Positions 40,468 through 49,666 of a DNA stretch of 64,000 nt are shown here, piece after piece. The position numbers and the translations under genes were made by a program. The stretch spans positions 1,922,001-1,986,000 of the forward strand of contig NZ_CP064936.1 in NCBI RefSeq assembly GCF_016117655.1, in the 5' to 3' direction. The DNA is from Treponema peruense. Its GTDB lineage: Bacteria > Spirochaetota > Spirochaetia > Treponematales > Treponemataceae. The first letter of the stretch is position 1. Each line of letters begins with the position of its first letter. The notes below the pieces were generated by a model. The model worked only from the letters and a program-made list of their open reading frames with translations. It had not been told where the DNA came from and made no database searches.

Positions 40468-43365
40468 CTATTTCAAAAACACGCGGACACTCTGTGCATA
40501 AGGTCCGTCGGGATAAAGTTTCAAAAGATTTTCTGCAGTAAGTGAAGCATCGGCTTCTTTTCCTGCAGCACTGAAAGCTTCTGCAGCACCGTACAAAGCT
40601 CGGCCGGCATCATCGTCATTACCGCTCATTCTTGCATACCGTGAAACAGAAAGATATACATTTGCCGCAGACTCACTGTCATTCTGAGAACGCCTGTGTG
40701 CGGCAACAATCATTCCTGTTTTTGCGGCCCATTCAAATTCAGAAGCCTCATTTTTTTTCGAAGACTGAATTGAATAAAGTTCTTCTGCAAGAACAGCCGC
40801 GTCATCTTTTTTATTGTCCTGACTCCAAAGATATTCAGCAAGTGCAGTTCCATTAATGCGTCCTTCGCGCGTTGAACTTCCTCCTGCAGACTTGTATTCA
40901 TTTTCAAGTCTTAAAGCATCTTCTTTTATTCCGGATGCAAGAAGCGAAAGTTCTTTTCTTTCATTATAAATTCCGTCTTTTGCAGATTCTTCAGGAAAGT
41001 TTCCAAGAAGGATATTTGACTGTTCAAGTGCGGCTTTGTAATTCTGCGTAGTACGGTAAATGTTCATGAGATTTTTGCGCGAACTGTAAATGAAAGAACT
41101 TTCAGGCATTTCAGAAATAAGTGTCCTGTACTGAAGTTCGGCCATTTCATAGCGTCCCTGCTGTGCGTAACTGTCTGCGATATAGTAAACTGCCGCATCA
41201 AGAAATTTTCCGCGCGGAAACTTTTTTTGATATTCTGAAAAACGGCTTATTGCAGACGCATATTCTTTTGCTGAATAATAAAGTTCCCCACGCCTGTACG
41301 AAGCTTCGTCTGCAAAGTTTCCGGCAGAAGAATCATTCTGGATTTTTGCAAACAGAGCGTCGCTTTCAGAAAGATTTCCAGAGGTTGCATAAAGCTGGGC
41401 AATCTGGTAGCGTGAACGTATTCCAAAGTCATCATTCTTTTTTGCAGGTTCCGAAAGAACACGGATTGCGTCATCATAACGGCGCGCATCTGAATAAACC
41501 GAAGCGCATAAAACATACGCATTCTGTTTTTCTTCATCGCTGTTAGAAAGATTGAGTGCATTTTCTGCATGGCGTGCCGCTTCATCATAATTTGAATTGG
41601 CAGCCGCAACATTTGCTGCAACCATATTTGCATTCCACGCAAGAGGGTGATCAGAATAGCGGCCTGTAAATTCAGAAAGCATTTTGTATGCAGAAAGATT
41701 TTCGCCCAGTTTGTAGCGGCTATATCCGCAGTAAAAAAGTGCATAGGGAACATTTTCTTTTGCACCGCTTTCAATATATTTTGAAAAATATTTTTCAGAA
41801 GTACGCCAGTCTGCCAAATTGAATGAAGAAAGAGCCGTCATGTACCAACCGTCGGGTGTGTTTGAAAACAAAGACTGTCTGAGTGCCGCTTTCATGTAAC
41901 CGCATGAAAACAAAACCTTTGCATAGTCGGCAGATGAATCCTTGTCAAGAAAATTCATTGCATCAAGTTTTTTAAACTGTTCAAGGCTTTCATTTTTTTT
42001 GCCTGCGGAATAAAGAAGTCTTGCATACAAAAGAACAGATTCCGGGCTTTTGCGTGACTCTTCCCTTTCCAAAGCTGCAAGAGCTCCCTTTGAGTCGCCC
42101 AGCATTAAAGAAGAAAATGCAAACCAGTAAGAAGCACTTTCATAAAGATTATTTTTGTAAGCCGGAGCCGCCATTGAAGAAAGTGCATTCTTTGCATGAA
42201 GCAGCGACTGTGTCCATTCTTTTTCATAAGCGGTACATTCTGCAAGGGAAGTTTCGTAATCTGCATAATAGACGCTTTCTTTTCCGATCTGCGATTTTGA
42301 AAAATAAGATTCCAGTACTGCCCGTTTGTCTGCACCCTTCATGCGGCTTCTGTAAAGACCGACAACAGCAAGCACATCACCCGCTGCACCGTCAGATTCA
42401 GCATTATCAAAATAAGATGCCGCTTTTTTAAAGTCCCCGTCAGCAAAAGCATCTGTTCCTAGTCTGGTCCAGAATTCTGCAAGAAGTGAATCGTATTCAA
42501 AAAGCGTATCGCGTGCACTTTCAAGAACTGCACCGGGGTCGCGGCCTACTTCTTTTTTATGGGAACTTGCAATTCCGTAAGCCTTCTGCAGCGCTTCGGC
42601 CGCAAGCGCAGAATCTTCACCAAGAAGAACAGCGGCATAACAGTCATAGGCTTTTTTATACATACCGAGCATTGCATAGGAATCTCCCGCACAAAGTGAA
42701 ATCTTTGATTCAATTTCTGAACGGTTTTCTGTTTTGGAAAAATTCTCATACACTTCTATTGCGCGTGTGTAATTTTCTGTTTTTGAATAGCAGTCAAAAA
42801 GCATAACGCAGGTATCGCCATACTCAGAAAATCCGTATTCATTCCCGCCGGAAATAACTTTTTCAAAAAGCGGAACAGCCTTTGCAAATTCATTCAGGCG
42901 GTAAAAAGATTTTCCTGCATACAAAACAGACATATTGTAAAATGTGCGCACACTGTCCGGAAGATTTTTTTCTGAATACCGGAAACAGACTTCATAAAAA
43001 GAAGATGCAGCTTTGGAATAGTCGGCAAGTGCAAACTCAGATCTTCCTTTCCAATAAAGTGACTCTGCTGCGGTTTCTGAATCGTCGCCGGCAAGTTCAC
43101 CTGCTTTTTCCAGAGTTTCTGCCGCTTCGGAATATCTTACCAGATGATAAAAACTTTTTCCCTTAAGCAAAAGCGTTCTTGGAATGAGCAGGGAAAGCGG
43201 AAAGTTTTTTTCCATTTGAACAGAGAATTCCACTGTTCCCGGATATGCACCGCTTGAATATGCAGACTGAATCTCACCGAACAAAGAAGAGTCGGTAAGT
43301 GTTTCTGCAGAAAACAAAAATGAACATGAAGCACAAAAAATTATTAAAGAAAATATTTTTTTCAA
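40468..43365 (-). CDS. Exported TPR-repeat protein
   Basis: A 965-residue protein with a signal peptide (about 1-20, SCSFLFSAET). It is composed almost wholly of tetratricopeptide-like helical pairs, with recurring A/Y/L patterns such as YSEAAETLEKAGELA and YARALFYNGEL-like units (for example GRYEMAELQYRTL). Such scaffolds mediate protein assembly in the periplasm. The start codon is TTG (43365), with GGGGAGA about 8 nt upstream. It lies between a periplasmic protein gene and the barrel gene, in the same operon as exbB-exbD-tonB; an assembly-platform role is inferred. Confidence 0.82.
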   Translation of the reverse strand: MKKIFSLIIFCASCSFLFSAETLTDSSLFGEIQSAYSSGAYPGTVEFSVQMEKNFPLSLLIPRTLLLKGKSFYHLVRYSEAAETLEKAGELAGDDSETAAESLYWKGRSEFALADYSKAASSFYEVCFRYSEKNLPDSVRTFYNMSVLYAGKSFYRLNEFAKAVPLFEKVISGGNEYGFSEYGDTCVMLFDCYSKTENYTRAIEVYENFSKTENRSEIESKISLCAGDSYAMLGMYKKAYDCYAAVLLGEDSALAAEALQKAYGIASSHKKEVGRDPGAVLESARDTLFEYDSLLAEFWTRLGTDAFADGDFKKAASYFDNAESDGAAGDVLAVVGLYRSRMKGADKRAVLESYFSKSQIGKESVYYADYETSLAECTAYEKEWTQSLLHAKNALSSMAAPAYKNNLYESASYWFAFSSLMLGDSKGALAALEREESRKSPESVLLYARLLYSAGKKNESLEQFKKLDAMNFLDKDSSADYAKVLFSCGYMKAALRQSLFSNTPDGWYMTALSSFNLADWRTSEKYFSKYIESGAKENVPYALFYCGYSRYKLGENLSAYKMLSEFTGRYSDHPLAWNANMVAANVAAANSNYDEAARHAENALNLSNSDEEKQNAYVLCASVYSDARRYDDAIRVLSEPAKKNDDFGIRSRYQIAQLYATSGNLSESDALFAKIQNDSSAGNFADEASYRRGELYYSAKEYASAISRFSEYQKKFPRGKFLDAAVYYIADSYAQQGRYEMAELQYRTLISEMPESSFIYSSRKNLMNIYRTTQNYKAALEQSNILLGNFPEESAKDGIYNERKELSLLASGIKEDALRLENEYKSAGGSSTREGRINGTALAEYLWSQDNKKDDAAVLAEELYSIQSSKKNEASEFEWAAKTGMIVAAHRRSQNDSESAANVYLSVSRYARMSGNDDDAGRALYGAAEAFSAAGKEADASLTAENLLKLYPDGPYAQSVRVFLK

Positions 43366-43383
43366 TTTAAAAATCTCCCCGCA

Positions 43384-44772
43384 TTAATTCACAGGAAAAA
43401 AATAGTCCGTAGCGCGGACCCTTTCCAGATGGATAAAGGAACTGCTGTTGTCAGAAATAAATTTTTCAAGTGGAACTTCGCCGCCGTTCATAAAGACAGC
43501 GCACTTGAATTTTCCGGCATCATCAAAATATGGGAACAGCGCGGCACATCCGTTAAAGACAAGTTCATCGGGTTTAATGGAAGACTGCTGCCTTATTGCG
43601 GCAAGATAAAACCACCCTGGATCCCGTACAGAAAGCACGTATAAAAGCGCCTTAAGTGACTGCGGGGGATAACCAGAATCAGGAACATAATGATACCGTT
43701 TTGCAGAAGCAGAATCATCTACCGCTCCCGAAAAAAAGTTTTCTTCTACATCAACACCGCATTCAGAAAAAACATAATCTTTTCCCGCACGCACTGAATA
43801 AATTTGTGAAGCAAGATTTCGCGTCCAGTCCAGTGCAAGAGTAAGATTCCATTCCTGCGAGATAACACCGTTTTTTCCAAGTTCGCTGAACAAAACCGTA
43901 GGAGCTGCAAGTCCTTCAAGTTTAAGTGCAGAACCCGAAAGAGGCTTTACAATTCCGTCTGCAATCCATTTAAGGAATCCCGCGCCGCCAACAGTAATGC
44001 GTCCGTTTTCAGGAGGTTCAACGGGGTTTCCGTCCTTGTCGGGAACAGTATATTTTTTTCCGGTAGTAATAAATTTGCGCGTACCGTCGCTATCGTAACA
44101 GACATCTTCTGTATAATCAAACAGCGGAATATTTTCGCGGATTACCTGCGCCATCTGTATAATTTCATGGTACTGCCCCGTAACTACAGAAACTTTTTCC
44201 CAGGGCAGGGAAGTTTTTGTCCACCTCAGAACATCGGCAAACGAAGCTGAATAGAGTCTTGTGAATGCAATACCGACGGGAACAGAATGTGCAGCATAAA
44301 GTCCGCAGACAACCAACTGCGCAACAGTACGGTTCTGTGATTCTTCAAACTGAACGTAAACGTCACTGTCTGTATTGAAGTACCAGCGTATTTTCTGCGG
44401 CTCACCGTTTTTTTTGTTTCTGTAGAGAACCCAGCTACCAGGAGAACATTCAGGATAAACAGCGGCCCTTACAGAATCAGAAACTTTTCCATCTTCAACA
44501 ATGTCAACGTCAATAAAAGAACGCGGTGCCACAATAACGGCAATTGAGTCCATGCGTTCTTCCATTCTTATCTGGAACACGGTACCGGCAGAATTTTCCT
44601 TGAGTTCGGACGGCTTTGACTTAAGGGACGAAACGGGTGCCTCAAGCCAGGCATCTGTTATTCCCGATCTTATTTCTGCAGAATCAGGAATTCCGGCTCT
44701 GTTGTATTCCGCAAAAAACGGCAAAACAGCAAATACAGAAATAAATGCATACGCAGCAAGCTTTTTCAGCAA
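43384..44772 (-). CDS. Exported protein of unknown function
   Basis: A 462-residue protein with a signal peptide (about 1-21, AVLPFFAEYN). After it come mainly beta-type regions with many charged residues, and a notable GRITVGGAGFLKWIADGIVK. Residues 160-215 contain VVCGLYAAHSVPVGIAFTRL and a helix-rich segment. I recognise no family. The start codon is TTG, with GAGGAGG upstream at a good distance. It is part of the leftward train, 16 nt after the activase-type gene and 18 nt before the TPR gene. Confidence 0.65.
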   Translation of the reverse strand: MLKKLAAYAFISVFAVLPFFAEYNRAGIPDSAEIRSGITDAWLEAPVSSLKSKPSELKENSAGTVFQIRMEERMDSIAVIVAPRSFIDVDIVEDGKVSDSVRAAVYPECSPGSWVLYRNKKNGEPQKIRWYFNTDSDVYVQFEESQNRTVAQLVVCGLYAAHSVPVGIAFTRLYSASFADVLRWTKTSLPWEKVSVVTGQYHEIIQMAQVIRENIPLFDYTEDVCYDSDGTRKFITTGKKYTVPDKDGNPVEPPENGRITVGGAGFLKWIADGIVKPLSGSALKLEGLAAPTVLFSELGKNGVISQEWNLTLALDWTRNLASQIYSVRAGKDYVFSECGVDVEENFFSGAVDDSASAKRYHYVPDSGYPPQSLKALLYVLSVRDPGWFYLAAIRQQSSIKPDELVFNGCAALFPYFDDAGKFKCAVFMNGGEVPLEKFISDNSSSFIHLERVRATDYFFPVN

Positions 44773-44788
44773 CGCCAGCCTCCTCTGC

Positions 44789-47700
44789 CTAGTTTATGTC
44801 CGAAGCAACAGGAATATCGCTTTCTTTAACCGGCTCGGGGTCTGTGAAACCTGCACCGCCTTCTGCATAGGCAATTTCGGGTTTTACAACCTTTCCGTCT
44901 GGAGAATGAATCATTCCGTCGCTTTCTTCGTCAGGATGATTTCCTATGGGAGCATTGCTGAGCAAAAGTTTTAGACGGTTAATCTGGTTTACTTCGCTTG
45001 AACCCGGATCATAGTCAATAGCAGAAATATTTGCCTGCGGGTAACGGCGGCGCAGTTCCTTGATCATGCCTTTTCCGGTTACGTGGTTTGGAAGACAGGC
45101 AAACGGCTGTACACAGGCAATGCTCGGGCAGCCCGAATGTATGAGTTCAACCATTTCTGCAGTAAGGAACCATCCTTCACCGGTAATGTTTCCTATCTGA
45201 ACTATATCGTCAACGCCCTTCATGAGATCGTAAATAATTGTAGGCGCGTCAAAGCGATGGCTCTTTTTGAGTGTCTTTTTCATATACTTCCTGTACAATT
45301 CCAAAAACCACACAAAGAGCTTTGCGTTACGCTCTGTTTTCTTTGGGAATGCAAGTTCGCGGTGTCTGAAAATTCCCGTACTGAATGTATAGAACAGAAA
45401 GTCTGCCAGATCCGGCATTACACACTCTGCACCTTCGCGCTCAATAGTTTCGACAATCTGGTTGTTTGCAGTCGGGTGGAATTTTACAAGAATTTCACCT
45501 ACAACACCTACACGAGGTTTTTTGACTGGAACAAGCGGCAGGTTGTCAAAGTCATGCACAATTCCCTTTATGAGCTTGTGGTAAGTGCGGTTTGAAAGGG
45601 ACTTGAGCGCAATTTCGCAGCGGCCGTTCCACTTTTCGTAAAGGGCATTTGCACTTCCCGGAACAGCTTCGTAAGGTCTTGTCCTGTAAAGAACACGCAT
45701 AAGAAGGTCGCCGAGCATAACTGCATGAAGCATTCTGTGAAGCATTGGGAATGAATACGTAAAGCCGGGGTTCTTTTCAAAACCCTGCGCACTCATTGAA
45801 ATAACCGGTACCTGTGAAAGTCCCGCGTCATTAAGCGCACGCCGTATAAAACCAATGTAGTTTGTGGCCCTGCAGCCGCCGCCGGTCTGTGTAATAAGAA
45901 GACTTGTTTTGTTCAAATCGTATTTTCCGCTCTGAAGGGCCGAAATCATCTGGCCTGCAACAAGTATTGACGGGTAACATGCATCGTTGTTTACATACTT
46001 GAGTCCTGTTTCAACTGCGGCGGGATCTACTGCGTCAAGAATAACAAAATTGTACCCTGAATAGGCAAATCCTTTCTGCAACAGCCTGAAGTGAATGGGA
46101 CTCATCTGAGGTGCAAGAATCGTGTACGAAGTTCTCATTTCTTTTGTAAACACCTGACGCTTGTAGGCCGCACTCTTTACGGCGAACTTGCGGTGGTTGC
46201 GTTCACGGGCCTTAACAGCGGCAATAAGGGAACGGATTCTGATTCTTACGGCACCAAGATTGCTTCCTTCATCTATCTTTATGAGCGTGTACATGCGGCT
46301 CTTTGACTTGAGAATTTCGTCCACCTGGTCTGCAGTAACGGCATCAAGTCCGCAGCCGAAAGAAGTAAGCTGAACAAGTTCAAGATTCGGCATTCCGCTG
46401 GTAAAGGAAGCTGCACGGTAAAGCCTGTTGTGGTAAGTCCACTGGTCTATTATGCGCAGCGGGCGTTCAATGCTTCCAAGATGGGCAACTGAATCTTCTG
46501 TAAAGACAGCCATTCCCAGTCCGTTGATCATTTCGGGAATTCCGTGGTTAATTTCGGGGTCAAGGTGATACGGGCGTCCTGCAAGAACAATTCCGTTTGC
46601 ACCGCGGCGTATAACTTCTTCAAGGGCTTCCTCACCCTTTTCCTTTACGTCACGGCGGAATTTTTCCTGTTCTGCCCAGGCTGCATCTACGGCTTCTTCT
46701 ATTTTCTGCTTTGAAATGTGGAATTTTTCACCCATTTCTTCGTACAGACGCTCGCCAAGACGCTTTTTGTCGTAAATTGGAAGAAACGGGTTCATAAACA
46801 AAACAGAATCAGACTGTCTGAGTTCGTCGATATTATTGCGCAGAACTTCGGGGTAACTCGTTACGATAGGACAGTTGTAATGGTTTCCTGCCCCGGAATC
46901 TTCGGTTATTTCATAAGGTGCGCACGGATAGAAAATAAATTTTACACCCTGTTTCAGAAGGCTTTCGACATGTCCGTGCGAAATTTTTCCAGGATAGCAT
47001 ACCGACTCTGACGGAATTGTTTCGAGCCCCTTTTCGTAAACTGCACGACTCGAACGCGGTGAAAGCCTTACCCTGAAGCCCAGTTTTGTAAAGAAAGTAA
47101 ACCAAAGCGGGTAGTTTTCGTACATGTTGAGTACACGCGGAATTCCTACATCACCCATCGGAGCATCTTCGCTCTTGAGGGGAACGTAGTGGAAAAGCCT
47201 CTTGTACTTCCACTCAAAAAGGTTGGGAAGATTTTTTCCGTCGTCATAGTCACCGGATTTGTCTGCCTTGTTGCTGGCGTCAACAACATTTGAACCTTTT
47301 TCTGATTCAAGTTCGGCACCGCGTTCACATCTGTTTCCCGTAATGAATTTTCTTACGGTTCTGCCGTCCCCGTCTTTTGAGCCTTCTACAGAAGAGCCGC
47401 CGGTAATAAAGGTATTTATTGTAAGAAGACAGTTGTTTGAACATTTTCCGCAGCGTCTCAGATCAAGTTCTACGCGAAATGAGTCCAGCTGTTCAAGAGT
47501 TGCAATGGAACTCTTTACAAACTTTGGCGTCTGGTCGGGGTCATCGGGCTTGGGGCGTCTCAAATCTTCCCACTGATCCTGTGCAATAAGTGCCGAACCG
47601 TACGCGCCCATAAGGCCTGCTACATCTGGACGGTAAACGTTAACACCGGCAATTTTTTCAAAAGCACGCAGAACGGCATCATTGTTGAATGTTCCGCCCT

Positions 47701-49423
47701 GAACAACGACTTTTTTGCCTATATCGCTTGCCTTGCGCAGTTTTATTACCTTGAAAAGTGCATTTTTAATTACTGAATAGGAAAGTCCGGCAGAAATATC
47801 TGCAACTTCGGCACCTTCCTTCTGGGCCTGTTTTACTCGGCTGTTCATAAAGACAGTACAGCGCGTTCCAAGGTCAACAGGTTTTTTGGCAAGAAGCGCA
47901 ATCTTTGAGAATTCCCTTACGTCCATTCCCATTGTTCTTGCAAAGTTGTCCAAAAAGCTTCCGCAGCCGGCAGAACATGCTTCGTTAAGCTGAATTGAAA
48001 TAATTGCGCCGTCCTTCATTCTGAGGCACTTCATGTCCTGTCCGCCGATGTCCAGAAGGAATTCAACCCCAGGAACAAAGAAATCTGCGGCACGGTAATG
48101 GGTAATTGTTTCGACTTCACCGGCATCTACTCCGAGGGCCGCCTGGAAAAGAGCTTCGCCGTAACCTGTAGAAACAGAACGTGCAATGTAGCAGTCCTTG
48201 GGCAGGATTTTATAAAGGCTTTTGAGTACCTTTACGGCAAGTTCCACCGGGTTTCCTGCATTTACATCGTAAAAACGCCACAGAATGCGTCCCTCGGTGT
48301 CTGTAAGAACAGCCTTTGTTGTTGTAGAACCGGCGTCCAGTCCCAGAAATACAGGACCTTTTGCAGTAGCAAGATCCCCGGTAAGTGCCTTTTCTTTTGA
48401 ATGGCGCTCATTGAACTCGTCAAGTTCTTCCTGTGAAGTAAAGAGCGGCTCCAACCTCTGGACTTCCTGCATTTCGGCACCAACAAGATTCTTTAAACTC
48501 TCGCGGAATTCCTTTATTGTAGGGAATTTTGCTCCCTGTGAAGAAGGATCAGAGCATTTTACTGAACGTTCTGCGGAATATGCGGCACCGCTTGCGACAA
48601 AAAGCTGGCTGTTGTCAGGAACAATTGTCTGTTCCGGGGTAAGTTTGAGTGTTATTGCAAAGCGTTCTCTAAGCTGATCAAGAAAGTGCAGCGGTCCTCC
48701 AAGAAAAGCCACGTTTCCGCGGATTGGCTTACCGCAAGCAAGACCTGAAATTGTCTGCGAAACAACGGCCTGGAAAATAGATGCCGCTATATCTTCACGG
48801 CGGGCTCCTTCATTTATAAGCGGCTGTACGTCTGTCTTTGCAAAAACACCGCAGCGCGCGGCAATAGGATAAATTGTTCCCGCTCCCCAGGCCAGTTCGT
48901 TAAGGCCGGATGCATCTGTTTCAAGAAGAGCCGCCATCTGGTCAATAAAAGCGCCCGTTCCGCCTGCACATGTACCGTTCATGCGCTGCTCTACACCGCC
49001 TTTGAAGTATGTGATTTTGGCGTCTTCACCGCCAAGTTCAATAACAACGTCTGTCTGCGGAATAATTTTTCTTACGGCTGTCGTTGCGGCTACAACTTCC
49101 TGGATAAAAGGAATGTTCAGCCACTGCGAAACAGAAAGTCCGCCCGAACCGGTTACTTTTACGGTAACAGTCTGTTCTTCGCCAAGAGGAAGCTCTTTTT
49201 CTATCGTATCAAAAGCTTTGTTTACAACCTGAATAATCGTATTGCGTATATCTGCACGATGTCTTTCGTATGCCCCGTACAAAAGTTCGTCGTTATCGCC
49301 AAGAATAACAACCTTTACTGTCGTAGAACCTACGTCTATTCCCATGCGCAGTGGCTTTGCAAGAGGCTTGAAAACTGCTCCTTCCAAAGTACTTTCTGCT
49401 CCACTATTTGTAATATCTTCCAT
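44789..49423 (-). CDS. Giant CoA-dehydratase activase-type protein (BcrAD/BadFG family)
   Basis: A 1544-residue protein. Two ASKHA ATPase domains are in tandem: residues about 27-295 (GIDVGSTTVKVVILGDND) and about 358-640 (GLDAGSTTTKAVLTD, with LLDIGGQDMKCLRM). The cluster-type cysteines are C152 in the first (TCAGGTGAF) and C483/C487 in the second (NEACSAGCGSF). The remaining half has the DUF2229/CoA-enzyme-like regions VGIPRVLNMYENYPL and GVVGEILVKFHPTANNQ. Smaller members activate 2-hydroxyacyl-CoA dehydratases by ATP-driven electron transfer. No separate dehydratase gene is near, so its partner is unknown. ATG at 49423 is chosen because GAAGG lies 6 nt upstream; it heads the train. Confidence 0.87.
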   Translation of the reverse strand: MEDITNSGAESTLEGAVFKPLAKPLRMGIDVGSTTVKVVILGDNDELLYGAYERHRADIRNTIIQVVNKAFDTIEKELPLGEEQTVTVKVTGSGGLSVSQWLNIPFIQEVVAATTAVRKIIPQTDVVIELGGEDAKITYFKGGVEQRMNGTCAGGTGAFIDQMAALLETDASGLNELAWGAGTIYPIAARCGVFAKTDVQPLINEGARREDIAASIFQAVVSQTISGLACGKPIRGNVAFLGGPLHFLDQLRERFAITLKLTPEQTIVPDNSQLFVASGAAYSAERSVKCSDPSSQGAKFPTIKEFRESLKNLVGAEMQEVQRLEPLFTSQEELDEFNERHSKEKALTGDLATAKGPVFLGLDAGSTTTKAVLTDTEGRILWRFYDVNAGNPVELAVKVLKSLYKILPKDCYIARSVSTGYGEALFQAALGVDAGEVETITHYRAADFFVPGVEFLLDIGGQDMKCLRMKDGAIISIQLNEACSAGCGSFLDNFARTMGMDVREFSKIALLAKKPVDLGTRCTVFMNSRVKQAQKEGAEVADISAGLSYSVIKNALFKVIKLRKASDIGKKVVVQGGTFNNDAVLRAFEKIAGVNVYRPDVAGLMGAYGSALIAQDQWEDLRRPKPDDPDQTPKFVKSSIATLEQLDSFRVELDLRRCGKCSNNCLLTINTFITGGSSVEGSKDGDGRTVRKFITGNRCERGAELESEKGSNVVDASNKADKSGDYDDGKNLPNLFEWKYKRLFHYVPLKSEDAPMGDVGIPRVLNMYENYPLWFTFFTKLGFRVRLSPRSSRAVYEKGLETIPSESVCYPGKISHGHVESLLKQGVKFIFYPCAPYEITEDSGAGNHYNCPIVTSYPEVLRNNIDELRQSDSVLFMNPFLPIYDKKRLGERLYEEMGEKFHISKQKIEEAVDAAWAEQEKFRRDVKEKGEEALEEVIRRGANGIVLAGRPYHLDPEINHGIPEMINGLGMAVFTEDSVAHLGSIERPLRIIDQWTYHNRLYRAASFTSGMPNLELVQLTSFGCGLDAVTADQVDEILKSKSRMYTLIKIDEGSNLGAVRIRIRSLIAAVKARERNHRKFAVKSAAYKRQVFTKEMRTSYTILAPQMSPIHFRLLQKGFAYSGYNFVILDAVDPAAVETGLKYVNNDACYPSILVAGQMISALQSGKYDLNKTSLLITQTGGGCRATNYIGFIRRALNDAGLSQVPVISMSAQGFEKNPGFTYSFPMLHRMLHAVMLGDLLMRVLYRTRPYEAVPGSANALYEKWNGRCEIALKSLSNRTYHKLIKGIVHDFDNLPLVPVKKPRVGVVGEILVKFHPTANNQIVETIEREGAECVMPDLADFLFYTFSTGIFRHRELAFPKKTERNAKLFVWFLELYRKYMKKTLKKSHRFDAPTIIYDLMKGVDDIVQIGNITGEGWFLTAEMVELIHSGCPSIACVQPFACLPNHVTGKGMIKELRRRYPQANISAIDYDPGSSEVNQINRLKLLLSNAPIGNHPDEESDGMIHSPDGKVVKPEIAYAEGGAGFTDPEPVKESDIPVASDIN

Positions 49424-49488
49424 ATAAAACCTTCTGAATTCCTTAATATAAAACGCTCTAAGCAATAAAAAAAGTATCTCAACGATAT

Positions 49489-49517
49489 ATTTTATACGGA
49501 AAATAGTATTTAGGCAA
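49489..49517 (-). promoter_or_regulatory. Promoter of the 18-kb leftward gene train
   Basis: On the minus strand, TTGCCT (49517-49512), a 17-nt spacer and TAAAAT (49494-49489), about 65 nt before the activase-type start codon. Gaps between the following nine genes are 65 nt or less, so this may drive all of them. Confidence 0.55.
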
Positions 49518-49584
49518 GAACGGACTCTTTACAGCTCATTCAAGGTCTTTTCCGGGGTAATTTTGGCCTGTTTTTCCTGAATTA

Positions 49585-49620
49585 TTTGAATTATTCAATT
49601 TATTTGAATAATTCAATTTA
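49585..49620. repeat. Two tandem 18-bp operator-like repeats upstream of murJ
   Basis: TTTGAATTATTCAATTTA (49585-49602) and TTTGAATAATTCAATTTA (49603-49620) are directly adjacent and differ at one base. Each contains the 13-bp palindrome TTGAATnATTCAA. A degraded third copy (CTGAATTATT) lies upstream at 49577. They sit 11 nt above the murJ -35 box and between two divergent promoters. Confidence 0.6.
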
Positions 49621-49631
49621 TTTTACACTTC

Positions 49632-49660
49632 TTGTCTAATAAGGCAAACAGTATTATTCT
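49632..49660 (+). promoter_or_regulatory. Promoter of murJ, 6 nt from the start codon
   Basis: TTGTCT (49632-49637), a 17-nt spacer and TATTCT (49655-49660). The murJ ATG begins at 49667, so the transcript would be leaderless. An alternative -10, TATTAT at 49652, has a 14-nt spacer. Confidence 0.45.
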
Positions 49661-49666
49661 ATCTGA

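Noticed and set aside
49577-49620. CRISPR-like tandem repeats
   Set aside because: Only two adjacent 18-bp units with no spacers; a regulatory operator is a better explanation.
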